DNA of 64,000 nt from Moringa oleifera (lineage: Eukaryota; Streptophyta; Magnoliopsida; Brassicales; Moringaceae), in contig JAJFZO010000566.1 of NCBI GenBank assembly GCA_021397835.1, positions 1,302,001-1,366,000 on the forward strand, given 5' to 3'. Shown here one piece after another: positions 50,216 to 63,560 of the stretch; within the stretch, counting starts at the first letter, position 1, and every line of letters starts with the position of its first letter. The notes under the pieces are model-generated. The model did no database searches and was not told the origin of the DNA. It was given only the letters and a program-made list of their open reading frames with translations. A program made the position numbers and the translations under genes.

Positions 50216-52373
50216 CAATATTATTACCTTCAGCACATAAATCTTGACTATCATATGCTTCTGCAGACTCGAAAGAGCCATCTACATCAGGATTTGTCTC
50301 AGGCAACTCCTCTGTCTTTTTGACCTACAGTACAGCTTGCATAAATGAGCAGCAATTTAAACTCAAAATATATTAAAGATGATAGCATCCTACATTGACA
50401 AGAATTAGAATAGAATGAAATGACTCAATCAATGACGATTACTCTTTACACATTTTAAGTTCATTAGCATTTTTATTTTCCTTCTGCTTGCCAGTTTACA
50501 CATGTACAAACTCACTACAAGCCCATGGGGCCTGACCCCAGCCCTCATCATTCACCTATCTCACAAAAGAGAAGGTGATATCAGGACCAAAGATAATTCT
50601 GATTTAAGTTATTAATGCATATCAACTATAGGGTTTGGCCTTTCATGCCAAATCTGCCTGTCAAAGTAAGTCTGAAGCATTTTGAACTAATGGAAGTAAC
50701 AAGAGGCAGAAGGTAAAGCTGATGCCATGAAAAATCTCGAGCATAATGTTGACTTCTCGTTGTTGCATGTGATGGAAAGAAAGAAGCAAGTGCTACACTT
50801 GAACCCATAGCCAAAACAAAAGGTGGTCAAGCAACCAGCCAAGGATGTGGCACAAGATGTCATGATGTAGGTAGTAACAATCTATTTCAACAACAAAATG
50901 TGCTAATATGTTACAATTCCTACACGAGATGCAAATATCTTACTTTTAGCTTATGGTATATCATAAATGATTATTGTTCTCCACATATGCTTACAAATAC
51001 AACGGTATCTATATGCCAACGGACAGATTATGAAGTACAATAGTTGAAAACTTGCACTCTCATTACATGACTGTATCTTAGAGAAACATGATAGTTACCT
51101 AAGCACATCAAGACCAGCCAATGCGATATTTAACAAGATGATCCAATGTAGGAGTACATCCAAAGTGTGCTTCAAAGAATTAGCATAACGACCAACTAGT
51201 GTTAAGAGGTAGAATACCATGCATGGAAGAAAGATATTGACCAGGGTATGAATTTTGAAACTTACCAGAATTCCTTCAAGATCCTTTGATGAATATGCAT
51301 GGACCAACTTCCCTCTCTCTCTTTTTTTATATCTAATAACCATAAAATAAATTAAACAAAAAAAAAATGAAGCAGTAGGGAAATGTTTTCCCCCAGGACA
51401 TAAGAAATACACAAACCATAGAACACATATAACTGCACACCAACCTTCCTTGTGGTCGAGTAGCCTTAATGACTGGATCCAGAATGTCATTAGACACATA
51501 AACTTCAGTTTCAACTTGAGTGTTGCTCTTCTCAATGCCTGCTAGATAAAGAGATTAACAGCTGAAACTAAAGGCAGTAAATAACAAAAAAGAAAAAGTT
51601 AAAGAGTCTATATATTTCCTACCTTCAACGGTGTTCTGTACTGCTTGCTGCCAATCGAACAAACAAAAATTACATGAATACCTCGTTGGGAACATCAATT
51701 TATAATGATTGATCAATATCAGAAGGAAAGGAAAAGGTATTTACCACTTTCAGTCTTTTGAGAATACTATCAAATTGAGCTGTATCAAATGCCCATGGAT
51801 TTGGCTTATCTAATCCAATACCTGTTTAAAATGAAAAAACAAAAAAGTACACAATCAACAGCCAAACACCAATGCAACAGAGCAATTCAACCATACACAG
51901 AACAATTTCTTTGTAGTTTATAGGTTAACTTTGCGCATAGGTCAGCTTAAGTAGAATTTCTTTCTCAATCATACAAATTCGAGCTCGTATTGTAAATTTT
52001 AAACTCGTTATTGTTCTTTTTTCCTAAAAACTTCATCGGTAATCAAATCAGGCATCAAAGAAACAAACAAGCAAACAGAAATCGAAAGAGAGGGAAATGA
52101 ACCAGTAGTGTCCTGCTTGTTTTTGACTCTAACGTATCCTTTGATCCCTTGCTTATCCTTCCCTAGCCCTTCTCCTTCTTCCCACCCCTAAAACACACCC
52201 AAACACACCATTAAACTTATAGAAAAACGACTATACATACACATTTACGTACATATTTACACATATGTATATAGAGGGGGAGAGACAGGGAAAACCATTT
52301 GTTTCATGAGGCGGAAAGCAGCGGATTCACGCGGAACACCGACATAGCGGAGAGGTGCTTCAGGAGCGGCCAT
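48451..52373 (-). CDS. G-patch (D111) domain protein, GPATCH4/PINX1-like
   Basis: G-patch proteins bind and activate DEAH-box RNA helicases; this type is probably nucleolar and linked to rRNA processing. Eleven exons on the minus strand: 52373-52296, 52187-52103, 51821-51745, 51647-51623, 51538-51445, 51332-51266, 50324-50228, 49699-49521, 49229-49002, 48923-48807 and 48507-48451, giving 367 residues. The G-patch occupies about residues 17-60 ([20 protein letters not shown], then [13 protein letters not shown]). A conserved segment [17 protein letters not shown] lies around 185-200. A second short [22 protein letters not shown] block, an acidic stretch (DDSDDEE) and a basic nuclear-localisation-like region follow. 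The exact orthologue is not resolved and the function is inferred from the domain. Confidence 0.88.
50153..50215. repeat. (TA)n(GA)n compound microsatellite
   Basis: About 40 bases of TA/CA-type dinucleotides run directly into a GA run. It lies in intron 7 of the G-patch gene, just inside the donor site (exon ends at 50228), so on the transcript the intron opens with a CU-rich then UA-rich tract. Confidence 0.9.
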
Positions 52374-54137
52374 CTTATCTTCTTCTTCGCCCAGCCGCCC
52401 ACGCTCCAGTGACGTTTTCTTGGAGGTCGAGGTCGAGGAGCTAAACAGAAAAAAGAACGTGAGAGTGCGAGCCCGAAACCTAAGAGCAAGCGAGAAAAAA
52501 CTACGATGTGTTGTAGTCTTTAGAAACTTCGGTGCGGATGCATTACTTTCGACGGTGGAGATTTGATCTCCGGCTGCTTTTCCATATTTACTGGTGGGCC
52601 CCACGGTAAGACTTCTACAGTTCCCCTTTGATTTATTAGTTTTCACCCACAGCAAAACGTTAAAAAACAAAATATATCCATATATTAAATAACTAATTCT
52701 TCAAGAACTTGAACTCTTAAAATCATACCAAAAATTAGTTTGAATTTATATATAAATCTTTTGATGATTTTTAAATAAATATTGAAGTATGATAAATTAA
52801 TAAAATATAAAATTAACATTTTTATAGCAAAAGTATGTTTATTCAATATTTCAATTAAATATTTTCTTTTAAAATATTTTTAAACAAATATTAATACATT
52901 GATTTTATCTAAATTAAATTTTGATTCAAAATCATATAAAAAATTTGTATTATTTTTATTGTTAAAATATATTAAAAAATTACTCAAATAGATTAAGTAT
53001 TTTATTTCTAGTTTATCTTTAAAATTTGAACAATTTTTAAATAAATTATTTTTATTAATTTTTAACAACACAATATTTTAAAAAAATATTTTTTTAATAT
53101 TTAAAAAATTTAAATTTTTTATGATGATAACTTTAATATTTTTTTTATTTATGAAAAAAAATTAAATTATAATTTATTATAAAAATATCTCTAATTTAAA
53201 CATTTTTAGTTTTTAAATAATATTTAATTTAATATAAATTAATACATTAAAATTTATTTGGTGGTATTTTTAAAATTAATTTTACTTTAAAAAAAGTAAA
53301 ACTCAAAATTTTAAATCATTTTTATTTTAATTTTTAATTTTAAAAATCAACACCTATGATATATTATTGTCTTTGAAGAAGGTTCACTATCCTTCTGCCC
53401 TCTAGGCTTTAGCATACTAAACAAGACAATTCAAGTACTATTAGACTGCCATAGTTAGTGCTATAGCATTGTATTATTGTAATTAATGATACATAAATGG
53501 CATTTTTAAATTTAAATCACTAAAAAGTTATATAATTAAGTAATATATTTTTTTTAATTTTTTAATGTTTTATATACACATATAATGCTATAAAAAATTG
53601 CATCAAATATGGGATATCAAAATGGACAAAGATTATGAACTGATATTTTTAGTTTTATAAATGGAAATCAAGCATCAATAGTAACTATGTAATTATAAGT
53701 ATTTTCTCTTTTTCTATTTCTTGTAAAAGGTTTTACTCTTATTTATAATGTATGTTTACATCTTTTAGGATTTTGAATAGGTGAAACTTATCTTTTGGAG
53801 ATTGACAAATAAAGCTTTAGAGAATAGCAAGTATTTAGATGGAAAATAATAATAGTACTTGGGGGATCCAATGTTACTGTTTGATTCTGTTAGCCTTACC
53901 CATGTTAGAAGAGGTATCTATCTGTTGGCAATCGAGTGGGAAGGGAAAAAGATGGGTCTCAGACTCTCAGCCCATCTGGATGCTCTCTCTTTCTCTATAT
54001 ATGGGTGGATATACGGATGAGCACTAAATTTTTTACCATCGTACTCTACAAAGGGCTGGTTCTAGAATCAAGCATTGTGCTTCCTTTTGCCTTCTCTTTC
54101 TCTCTGTAGAGAATTTGGGTGCAGGAAGAAGCATTCA
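52374..54137. other. AT-rich spacer between divergent G-patch and DDA1 genes
   Basis: The left ~300 bases are G-patch promoter/5' UTR. About 52,680-53,350 is nearly pure A/T and includes a reverse copy of repeat family 1. The right ~400 bases contain the DDA1 leader with a CT-rich tract before its ATG. A 62-codon open frame at 53839-54027 is not supported as a gene. Confidence 0.65.
52900..53160 (-). repeat. AT-rich dispersed repeat, family 1, copy B (reverse)
   Basis: Read on the minus strand it shows block 1 (CATAAATAAAAAAAATATTAAAG then TTATCATCATAAAAAA) and, about 180 bases on, block 2 with one mismatch to the 19-mer (minus strand of 52952-52970). Order and spacing match the copies near 44.7 and 63.4 kb. 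Confidence 0.55.
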
Positions 54138-57100
54138 ATGGGGTCTATGCTTGGGGACCTGCCTTCTTTTGACCCTCACAATTTCAGCCAACTTCGACCC
54201 TCTGATCCTTCGAATCCCTCTGTAAGTTTTTCAGAATCTAAATCCAACACACTTCAGCTTTTGGTTATCTCCAACTATTTAGTATATGAAAAGGTACTGA
54301 CCTCCTAGGATCTGCTCAAGTTTTTTCGTTCTTAATCTCCTATTTATGTGCATGATTGTTGTAAGAAATACGCCCAAGTTGTTGAGATAACATTTACTCA
54401 CCTGAGAAGTGAAAGCAGTTGATTCTTATAACCATCTAGATTAGGTTTTTGGTTTATGCAGATATGTTCTTGTCCTGCTTAGGATTTTAAGGATTTATGG
54501 GAATCATTGAACAAATAAATTGAAATCTGTAGTTTCTGTATTTGGGACCCTAATGCTACTTTATATACCTGTTGCTTGAGTTGGAAGTACAATTAGTTTG
54601 TTCCTTACCCATGGATAATCTGCTGCTTTACATGAACAAATTAAGAACAGCCATGGATAATCTCCTGCTTTACATGAACAAATTAATAGCAAAGAATCTT
54701 TTCAGTTTTGTTTTCCTGTTTGGAAATCTGGCATGGTTATGATATGCTTTTGTTAGTGTTTCATATGTTTAGTTTTATACGGTGCTATGTGTTTATGGAA
54801 ACTTAAGCATTTGAATTTAAACCTTCTTTTGGATAATGCAATGTGCTCAGTTCCTGGAAATTGGCCTGGAATTTTGTCTGGCTCATGTTTCTGATGCTAG
54901 GAGTTACTGAATTTAGCTTAATACTTCAGAAACTATAGAAGTTGCTGTGGACAAGATAGTTAAACTTGAAGCAAGATCTTTCTCTTAACTGTTGTCAAGA
55001 TTGCAGATGGGCCCTTGTTTCTGATGAGTTATCTACATTGCATTTGCCTATTGAAGGCTCCATCCTTTCTGGGAGTGTGAGGCCCATCTGGCAGATATAT
55101 GTGGGTGTGAGTTTGTGCTTTCTGGAGATTCTTTGAGTTTTCCCTTATCCCAACAATCTCAGAGGTCATGTGGACAGAACTATAAAAATGAGTCTTTTGT
55201 CCTAGTTTGGTACTTTTTTAGGGTCTTTGTGCTGAGATAACAATTGGGTTGATGAAATGTTGAAAATTTGAGTAAAATTAGAGGTCATGGAAGAAATACC
55301 TAAAGTGGGACATGGAGGAGGTAATGAGAGTTCAATTAGGGATGTTTACATTGTGTTTTAGCTTCCCCCCTTCTGACCTTTCTTTCCTTTGGAAAATTCT
55401 TCTTTTGTCAATCATTTTCTAAAAAAGAGTGCAACTAGAATAGTAGCAAAGAAGCAAGATTAATTGTGGTATGCTGCCACTTGCTGATGATACACAATGC
55501 AGAGTCCAACATTTTAGGATATGCTTACACGTCATGGATATCTAATTGTGTGCCATTCTTCTCACTATTGCAAAGAGCACCCTTAGCCCAGATTCTCAGC
55601 AATGAATGTTAGGGAGTTACTCATTCATGTCTATTTATGATTGCTCAGCTGGTTAACCATTGATCTAATTGTTGACTTGGCTAATCTCTTCAAATGGCTT
55701 TTGATATGAAACAGCATATACATTCCAATAAGCAGAGTTTTCCTTCTGAGCTTATTTGAGCTGTATGCCATATAACCTGCATTCATCTAGCTTGAGAGTG
55801 TGTGTTACTATGCTGTTGATAGAATCATGTACAAGTTTCTAGAATTAAATGAATTGTACAATATATGACAAACTAATATTTATTTATTCTGATTTATGGA
55901 TTGCCCTTAAAAAAATTGGATTGACTTCCTTGATATGTTTTGCTACTTGTCCGTTTTATGAGTTTAAAATGCTTTTACAATGAGAATTTAGGGGCTCTTC
56001 TCTCTTATACTTGCACTTCTTCTTTTTGCTAGAAAATGACTCCTGCTACCTATCATCCCACTCATAGCCGGACTCTTCCACCGCCTGATCAAGGTAATGA
56101 GAGATGTTTATCTCTGTTTGTTTTATTGTGGGTAAGAATGTTATATTCCTTGCGTCCTAAATTGTTTGCGAGAAAATTACGGTTAACTTTGGTTGGTATT
56201 ATCTAGATTTCATCTTATTTCGAGCTTGATAATACTTCTGCCAATGTAATGTCTTACCGTATCTCTGTTGGATGATCCCCTGAAAACTATACACGATAGC
56301 ATATGTTGTACAAGGAAGGACCACCTCAAGCCCATGTTAAGGCTGCCCCACGCCGCAAAGATCTGACTGTTAGGCTGGTTCTTTAGAACAGTTTTTCACA
56401 GGATTCACATTAAGCTGTAAAAAGACTTCTAAATATTCTCTTTGTCTTCATTGAATATCTCGATGTTAGATTTATAACACTTGATAACTATGTATAAGAG
56501 ACAGCTTTTGTACTTTGTTCTCAATGAATTGCTGGTAAGTATTGTAACATCTTAGTTTTAAGAAATATGAAGTGACCTTTATGTGTGGTATCTCTTTTAG
56601 TAATCTGGTATGAATGTAGATTAGTCATTTGATTGGAAGTAAAGATGTAGATCATGTTTGTGTTGCTCAAAGTTTTACACTTTGGAATGTGATATCTAGG
56701 CAGTTACAGATTAAAACAATCTGTCTGTCTTAGTACCCAGCTTTTCGTGAAGAACCTTTGCTACCAAAAAAAAAAAAAAGAAACTGTTCATACTCTTATG
56801 GCGTGGTGATCCAATTTTGATTAGCTGAACTTCATTGCTCTTTTATGAAATACCATTCATTGGTCTAGTTGATGCGGGGACATTTCATCATGTGCCTATT
56901 CTGGGTCTAATCTTTTGGCAGTGATAACTACTGAAGCCAAAAATATTCTCATAAGAAGTTTCTATCAGCGGGCTGAAGAGAAGGTTAGTGGTTAATATGT
57001 GTTTCATGCCATGTTTCTACTTCCTCACAAATCTGCACTGGTGAGACAGGATATCTGTTGTAGTTTCTTATTGGCTTTCTCCTTGCAGTTGAGACCAAAG

Positions 57101-57166
57101 AGAGCTGCCTCCGAGCATCTACTACCCGAGCATGGATGCAAGCAACCTAGGGCCTCTACCTCATAA
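54138..57166 (+). CDS. DDA1: DDA1, DET1- and DDB1-associated protein 1
   Basis: DDA1 is a small adaptor of the CUL4-DDB1-COP10-DET1 ubiquitin ligase that helps select substrates, such as abscisic-acid receptors in Arabidopsis. Four exons, 54138-54221, 56033-56093, 56922-56983 and 57089-57166, give 94 residues. The sequence is highly conserved: [57 protein letters not shown] and [14 protein letters not shown], ending [12 protein letters not shown]. The DDB1-binding N-terminal segment is intact. Intron 1 is 1.8 kb. The ATG is the first Met in the conserved block. The coding exons are short, which makes the gene easy to miss by ORF length. Confidence 0.95.
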
Positions 57167-59189
57167 CTGAGCTTCTCTCTTTACTCTGAAGCTCTCATGT
57201 AAATATCCATCATCAACTCGAATGATGTGTTCGTAAGCTGGAGAAGGACTTGCTTGCCACATTGTTGCATCTATTTGGCCATACATGTAGATTGCATGTA
57301 CACATCAGATTCACGTCTGGCTGAACTCTTTACAAGGACTAAGCTTGTTATCAGCTATAATTTGCCTATGCCATGTATCTTTAGTTTGTATTACTACTCG
57401 CATGTGATCTTAGTTACCAAAGTAAATATCTAATTTGCTGCAAAAAGCAATTCTGTTTTGGTGTGCCCTTTGGATTCTACTCAAGGGACAATAGCTAGGC
57501 ATGTGATCATCACTAATTTCAGGTCTCATGGAAGTAAACCTTACGAGATGAGTTTTCAGACCCTTGGACAAAGAACTTCTGGCAAAAATTTTTGTAATCA
57601 TATAGGACGTGTATGCATTCTCTAGAGGCTCATATGCTAAAAGCAGGTTTTCTGTTGCTGTTAATGTTGGCATATTGTTGAAACTTGAGGAGTTCAGTCT
57701 ATTAGAAAACAAATGTCAATTTATAAATGATTTTAATTTTTTCAGGTGTTGAGTTTATTTTTGATAATTTTCATTAGATTTTAAGTTATTTTTTGTTGAT
57801 TTATTGCAGTCAAATCATGAAAGTTTTTTTATTAATTTATCACAATAAAATCATGAAAAGCATTCGAAGGATATTATTATTATAAAAAAAAAGATCTATT
57901 CATTTTGTTGGACATTTATATTTTATATAATAAAGTTTGAATATGTTGATAAAGTTTGTTATATATCAAGCCTATCTTCAACCAAGACGGTAAAATGGTA
58001 AAATATCATTTAAAATAATATTGCTCAAAATTGATCATGTAAGGTGATAAATTGGCTTTTATAGTTTAGTGAAACAATAAAGTGAATTTTACAATTTGAT
58101 GTAACTACAGTATTGTATCAAATTTGGTGCAGTAACTACACCAAATTAATGTATTTTTTAAAAAAATTAAATTATTTTTTAAGTTTTTCAATCAAATATA
58201 TTTTTGATCAATAACTTAATAAATATATGATATTATTAGAAAAAAATTATACCATTAAGAATATCTCATTAAGATTTTTAAAACAAAATCAATATTTAAT
58301 ATATAATTTTATTTTATTTAAATTATTAAAAATAATAATTTAATTAATAAATATTATTATATATAATATTAAAATTATTATTTAAAAATACATAAAAATT
58401 TAGAGTAATTTATAATTTACGATATAATTTAAATTTTTACATAAACATAATAAAAATAAAATTTTTCAATTGATAACATAGTATAATAAACATAACAACA
58501 CATTAACGATTACAATTTAAACTGAAATTATGTCATTAATTAAAATTATAATTTATTATATAGTATTAATTTTTTAAAAAAATGTAAATTAAAATTTTAA
58601 ATTATATTAATTATTTTATTATTTTAAATTAATTAATTAATATGTATAAATATTTTTATTAATAATTATTATTTATATTATTAAAATAATATTTTAACAC
58701 TAATTTGATATAAATGAGTTAAAGATGAAAAAAATTTGATGTTGAAATATTCTGAAAAGATATTTTTTAACATCAAATTAATATTAAATTTGATGTATAA
58801 GATAGGAGATGATCTCATATAGTATCTTTAATATAATATTTTTATATTATATATTTTAACAAGGACTTTTTTATTTTCATTTGATTTGAGAGTTTAAGCA
58901 ATCACAAATTAGACAACAAAAATTCCAAAATGGCCACAAATCAAGGGGTTGGCTTCGCGCCAAGAACTTGTATCACATGTTAGCCCAAAGCCCAAGGGCC
59001 ACAAACCCCTTTTTCTTTATTTTTTTATCCTCAAAATACCAAACTGATAATTTTTCCTCCTATACAAACAGAGCAGCTGCTTTTTATTTTTCGAGGCCAA
59101 TTGAGATAGTCACCACTTTGTTAGAGTAAGAGTCAGCACCCAACTGATACCTAACAGCCACACCTACAGAGAGCTCTGCCAGAAATTTG
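57167..59189. other. Spacer between DDA1 and MDS
   Basis: About 500 bases of DDA1 3' UTR are followed by A/T-rich sequence (57,720-58,900) that includes hairpin-forming AATTTGATGT motifs. Mixed sequence that should be the MDS promoter and leader follows from about 58,900. No gene is supported. Confidence 0.65.
58093..58779. repeat. Candidate MITE-like element bounded by AATTTGATGT inverted arms
   Basis: AATTTGATGT at 58093-58102 faces ACATCAAATT at 58770-58779. Internal hairpins include AATTTGGTG/CACCAAATT (58121-58129 with 58139-58147) and a perfect 11-base pair AATTTGATGTT/AACATCAAATT (58733-58743 with 58769-58779). Borders and class are uncertain. Confidence 0.4.
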
Positions 59190-61430
59190 ATGGTCATGGC
59201 TACTCATCTATGCAGTTATGCTCCAATACCCATCAAAATTACTAACAAGTCACTCTCTCCTCCTTCCACTCCTCTTAATTCTCGTCGTTCTGTAATCAGG
59301 CATCATGATTTGCTCCTTCGGGCATTCTCACCTCTTTCGATTACCTCACGAAGTTACGTTTCAGCTTCAGCTGCTGCCACCTCTGTTGAAGTCCATGAAC
59401 CCACAGCCTCGGTTAAACCCTCGAAATCCTTGCCTTTCCGTGTGGGCCATGGGTTTGATCTCCACCGATTGGAGCCTGGATACCCGTTGATCATCGGCGG
59501 CATCGATATCCCACATGATAGGGGCTGCGAAGCTCACTCTGACGGTAATTTCTTGGATTCCTGATGGGTACTTGATTATTGCCATCTTCGGGTTGAGTTA
59601 TTGTTATTGTTGGGGTTGCAGGGGATGTATTGCTCCATTGTGTTGTTGACGCCATTTTGGGCGCTTTGGGGCTCCCTGATATTGGGCAGATATTCCCTGA
59701 TTCTGATCCTAAGTGGAAAGGAGCACCCTCATCTGTTTTTATCAAAGAAGCTGTAAGTTCCTTCAAATTTTATAAGAATCTTTGATCTGCTTATGTAATT
59801 TTGAGAAATTCTGCAATGGGTTCTTATATATTGGTTTCCCATTTGCTGCTTGTGATGTTCCACATGAGTTCATTGTGTTTTAATCATGACATATTGGCAT
59901 GCTTTCATGAGCAGTGCTTTTGTTTTGGAAAAATGTAGCTTGATTTGGAAGGACAAAAGAATGGGTTAGATTCTGCCATAAGCAATGAAAATCATGTATA
60001 TTAAGTGAATCATAAGTAATTTCGTTGAGTTGCCTGGTACTTTTTGTTAAGCATGAAGCAAAATGGCACAAGTTTTGCTGTCTGAATTTTGGGCATTCCA
60101 ACTGGATCACTGTCCCGTTCTTCGTAAGAAAGAGTGGAGTTTTGATGTATGAATATCAGAGACACATTGCACCTTAGCTCCTACGAGTTAAACTTGCTTG
60201 AACTGATTCCTGAACAAAGCAAATGGAGTGATGCTTTCGCATGAAATTCCTGTGAAACCATGCTGCATTCCTACTTGTGCTTACTATGGCCAGAGAACTA
60301 AAAGAATTCTCATTCGAGAGGCTTTATTTGTTTCTAGTTAGAAATGGAATTAGGGGCTTTGCTTGCTAACTAGGCTAGGAAGCCTAGAAACATACATGGG
60401 TGAAGGGGAAGAAGAAATCACCTTGTTGTAGTCAAAGGAAACGGAAAATAAGATCTTAAACAGATAATGATAATATTTCTCTTCTGGGTTGTGCTCAGAT
60501 TTATGCTTTACATATATTTCCATTATAGTTTTCCTCTGGTGTATTATGCAGTGCACCTGTGTGCATAAGGAGAGAAATAATCAGGAATCATTCATGCAAT
60601 AGATACAGGATATCCAATTAGACAGAAAATCAAAAGGTTTTTAGTCTTCTTACAAAAGCCTTTGGTAGTCGAGTTCTCTAGTGTCTGAATGTAGAAACAC
60701 ATCAACTTACTCTGGCGGGATCGTCTTTCTCTCAGCTCGTTGCAATTTGTTTGTGAGTAATAGAAAGGAAACATGAGAAGTAAATGTTCAACGGACAAAA
60801 GAATTTAAAACAGGGAGGAGAATTGACAATATTGATAGGATATTCGAACTTCGAAATTTCTGGTTGGTTGATTGGATTGAAGGAATAGGCTTCTGATCAC
60901 TTAGTTCTGCTGAACTGACATGTTTTGCTACAGACAAGGGATTTCCATTTGATGTCTTTAACATAAAGGGACCATTCTTAATAGAGATAGATGATTACCC
61001 GGTAGAATAAATTTATTTTGGGAGTCTGTGGAGATTTGTTCTGATGCTTACTGTTTCTAGAGTTAGCCGTTCAAGGGACTTTTCTTCTACCTACATATTG
61101 TCTCCTTATTTGGGAACCCTGAGAATATACAAGGATACTTTTATATATATCATATTATGAAACAGAGCTGATGTCAGCGATATGATTCATTTCCAGGTGA
61201 GACTCATGCACGAGGCAGGCTATGAAATCGGGAACCTGGATGCCACCTTGATTCTGCAAAGACCAAAGCTAAGCCCACACAAGGAAGCTATCCGGACCAA
61301 TTTGTCTGAGCTGCTCGGAGCAGATCCCTCTGTTGTAAACCTGAAAGCAAAAACTCATGAGAAGGTTGATAGCCTTGGCGAAAACCGGAGTATTGCAGCT
61401 CACACAGTCATTCTTCTAATGAAGAAGTAA
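59190..61430 (+). CDS. ISPF: 2-C-methyl-D-erythritol 2,4-cyclodiphosphate synthase (MDS/IspF), plastid
   Basis: The enzyme converts CDP-methylerythritol phosphate to the cyclic diphosphate plus CMP in the plastid MEP pathway for isoprenoids. Three exons, 59190-59544, 59622-59752 and 61197-61430, give 239 residues. The first ~75 residues are Ser/Arg-rich with few acidic residues, as expected for a plastid transit peptide. The catalytic domain opens at [11 protein letters not shown] (metal-binding Asp and His), then ECEAHSDGDVLLH-like [30 protein letters not shown] and, near the C-terminus, [20 protein letters not shown] with the metal/cytidyl-contact residues. Starts at 59190 (MVMATHL) and 59196 (MATHL) are both possible. 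Intron 2 is 1.4 kb. The gene appears intact. Confidence 0.95.
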
Positions 61431-62606
61431 ACAGAGCCCTTTCCTGGAAACTGTATAACATTAGCATATACTTCTTACAGGGACCCCATTTGTTGAATTA
61501 GATTATTTGTAAGAATCTGTTTCGGGCAATTAGACTTGGAAACAATAATGGAATGATGGACCAGCCACAGATTCTGAAATTGCCAGAGGAAGAGATCTTT
61601 TTCAGTCCGCCAATTTGGAAAGCGAATTTGTTCTCTCAGCATAGTAAAGATAAACATCTGGTTCCACGTTTGTGTTTTTTCCTGTCTTGCTGTCACATTT
61701 TCCATGCCTTCTCCCATTATTTCAGCATGTTTGTATTACATTTATCACTCTTCATTCGTCATTCATCATTCATCGCCACGTGAAATGGGGGCCCATCAGA
61801 ATTTGAAATTGACTCAGGTAAAAGGTTTTCTCAGCACGTAACCTCGTTGAACATCAAGGACTCGTGGAGTATCAGACTTTCTTGATGGTTTTGATACCTG
61901 AGAAACTCAGTTGGATTTGATACTTGAGACACACGGGAAAATCTGTGGAACCAAAACTACAGCGTTTTACCTGGTCATTACAAAGCATGCAATTGTTTCT
62001 CTGCCAGCACATCAGCACCGACCTTCTTCCGACAAAGTCACATCAGTCCAGCAAGAGTTCTTGTCTGAATAGTTGTCTGTCTGAGCATATTTTCATTGAC
62101 AACAGCATCCCAATTTCTGAGTATCAAGGCTTATGTTATTATACAAAAACAAGTCCAAAATTGCATCAACACTGTAGGGAATTATCCCAACTACTATGAT
62201 TAATTTGTCTCCTTTTTCATAAAAAAAAACAACTCAATAATTCAAGATCTTACCCAACATGAACTTAAAGCAAGATATCACAAATTTATAAATCCAGATG
62301 CTGCCTCTTCAAGTTCAGACAACACCGTACTATCAAGCAACATAAGTTAATCTAATTCAATTAAAAATGGAGGAATAAAGTGTATCAATCCTCAGCTGTA
62401 CCAACAATTTTGATACTCCTCCAAATCGTTTTGTCCATTCATGATACGATGATTATGGTATGGCTTTAGATAATGCGAAAGAAAAAACCTGGAAGCAGAA
62501 TCAGTCATTAGTGGATGCAAGCAAGGAGGAAGATTGAATTTTTTAAAATGGTGAAGGAGAGGTGGTCCTGTATCAACCTCTTTTATTGATTTGAATTATA
62601 TTAAAC

Positions 62607-62690
62607 AATTTAATAAAATTAATATTTTTATTTTTATATTATAATTATATATTATAAAAAAATACTTTTAAAATTTTATGTCAAAAAATT
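62607..62690 (+). repeat. AT-rich dispersed repeat, family 2, copy C (short)
   Basis: It carries the exact 17-mer AATTTAATAAAATTAAT (62607-62623), preceded by TGAATTAT and TTAA as in copy B and followed by a TTTTTATTTTTATATTA tract. Confidence 0.45.
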
Positions 62691-63339
62691 CCTGGTAATT
62701 CAGATCAAAAGAAAATCTGTGCCGGTTGGTCATTAGTGCACGCTAAGCAGCAGGGGTTGAACTGAAACTCTTTGTCGCATTTGAATAAAAATTAGGTGAG
62801 ATTGCTGAATAAATATTTCAGAGAGGAAGATTCAATCCTTTTGAACATCCGTGTCTGGTTTTGATTCCTATAGAGATCCGTTTTGGTCGGCGACGTCTGT
62901 CTGAAATCCTCGGCACGTGTGTCTGCTGCATCAGCGGATCAGAAGTTGTCCTCTTAGTATCTTTTCTAAGTTCATTGGATCAAGAAGCAAATCAACTCCT
63001 CGTGTTATTTCCGGTTTTAGATTTTCTAAAGTTCTGCCAAAACCATTGCATCCACCAAAATATGAAGTTTCCTATGTTGCATATGCAATTTAAAAGGGTA
63101 AGAAACTATGAAGTTTCATATTTTACATTATGCTATTTAAAATTGTAAAAAACTATGTTTTAAAAAATAAATATTAAAGATAAATGCTAGATAAAACATT
63201 CGAAATTTATTTTTTAATTTTTTTAAAAAAGTTTTAAAATAAATTTTGATTTATTAATTTAAATCAAAATACATCTTATAAAAAAATTTAAGAACTAAAA
63301 CCAATCAAATTAAAATTTTTATAATATATTTGACTTGAA

Positions 63340-63560
63340 ATTTTCATAAATATAAAAAATATTCATGTTAGCATAAAAAATCAAAATTTTTTAAATACTG
63401 ATAATTTTTTTAAAAAAATATATTTATAAAAATCAAAAAATTATAAATATAATTCATGACTCGAAACAAACTTAAATTAAAAAATAAAATCATAAATTAC
63501 GTATTTATATATTTTAATAATAAAAATATTTTTAATTTTTTACAATCATTTTAATTCAAA
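63340..63560 (+). repeat. AT-rich dispersed repeat, family 1, copy C
   Basis: Block 1 (CATAAATATAAAAAATATTC then GTTAGCATAAAAAA) starts near 63,345. Block 2 is the exact 19-mer at 63509-63527 followed by a TTTTTAATTTTTTACAATCATT tract, in the same order and spacing as the copy near 44.7 kb. Confidence 0.6.

Noticed and set aside
53839..54027. 62-codon frame upstream of DDA1
   Set aside because: Probably leader or intergenic sequence; at most an upstream ORF, with no conservation I can recognise.
62861..63148. 95-codon frame near the right end
   Set aside because: No domain, no promoter or splice context, and it runs into A/T-only repeat.
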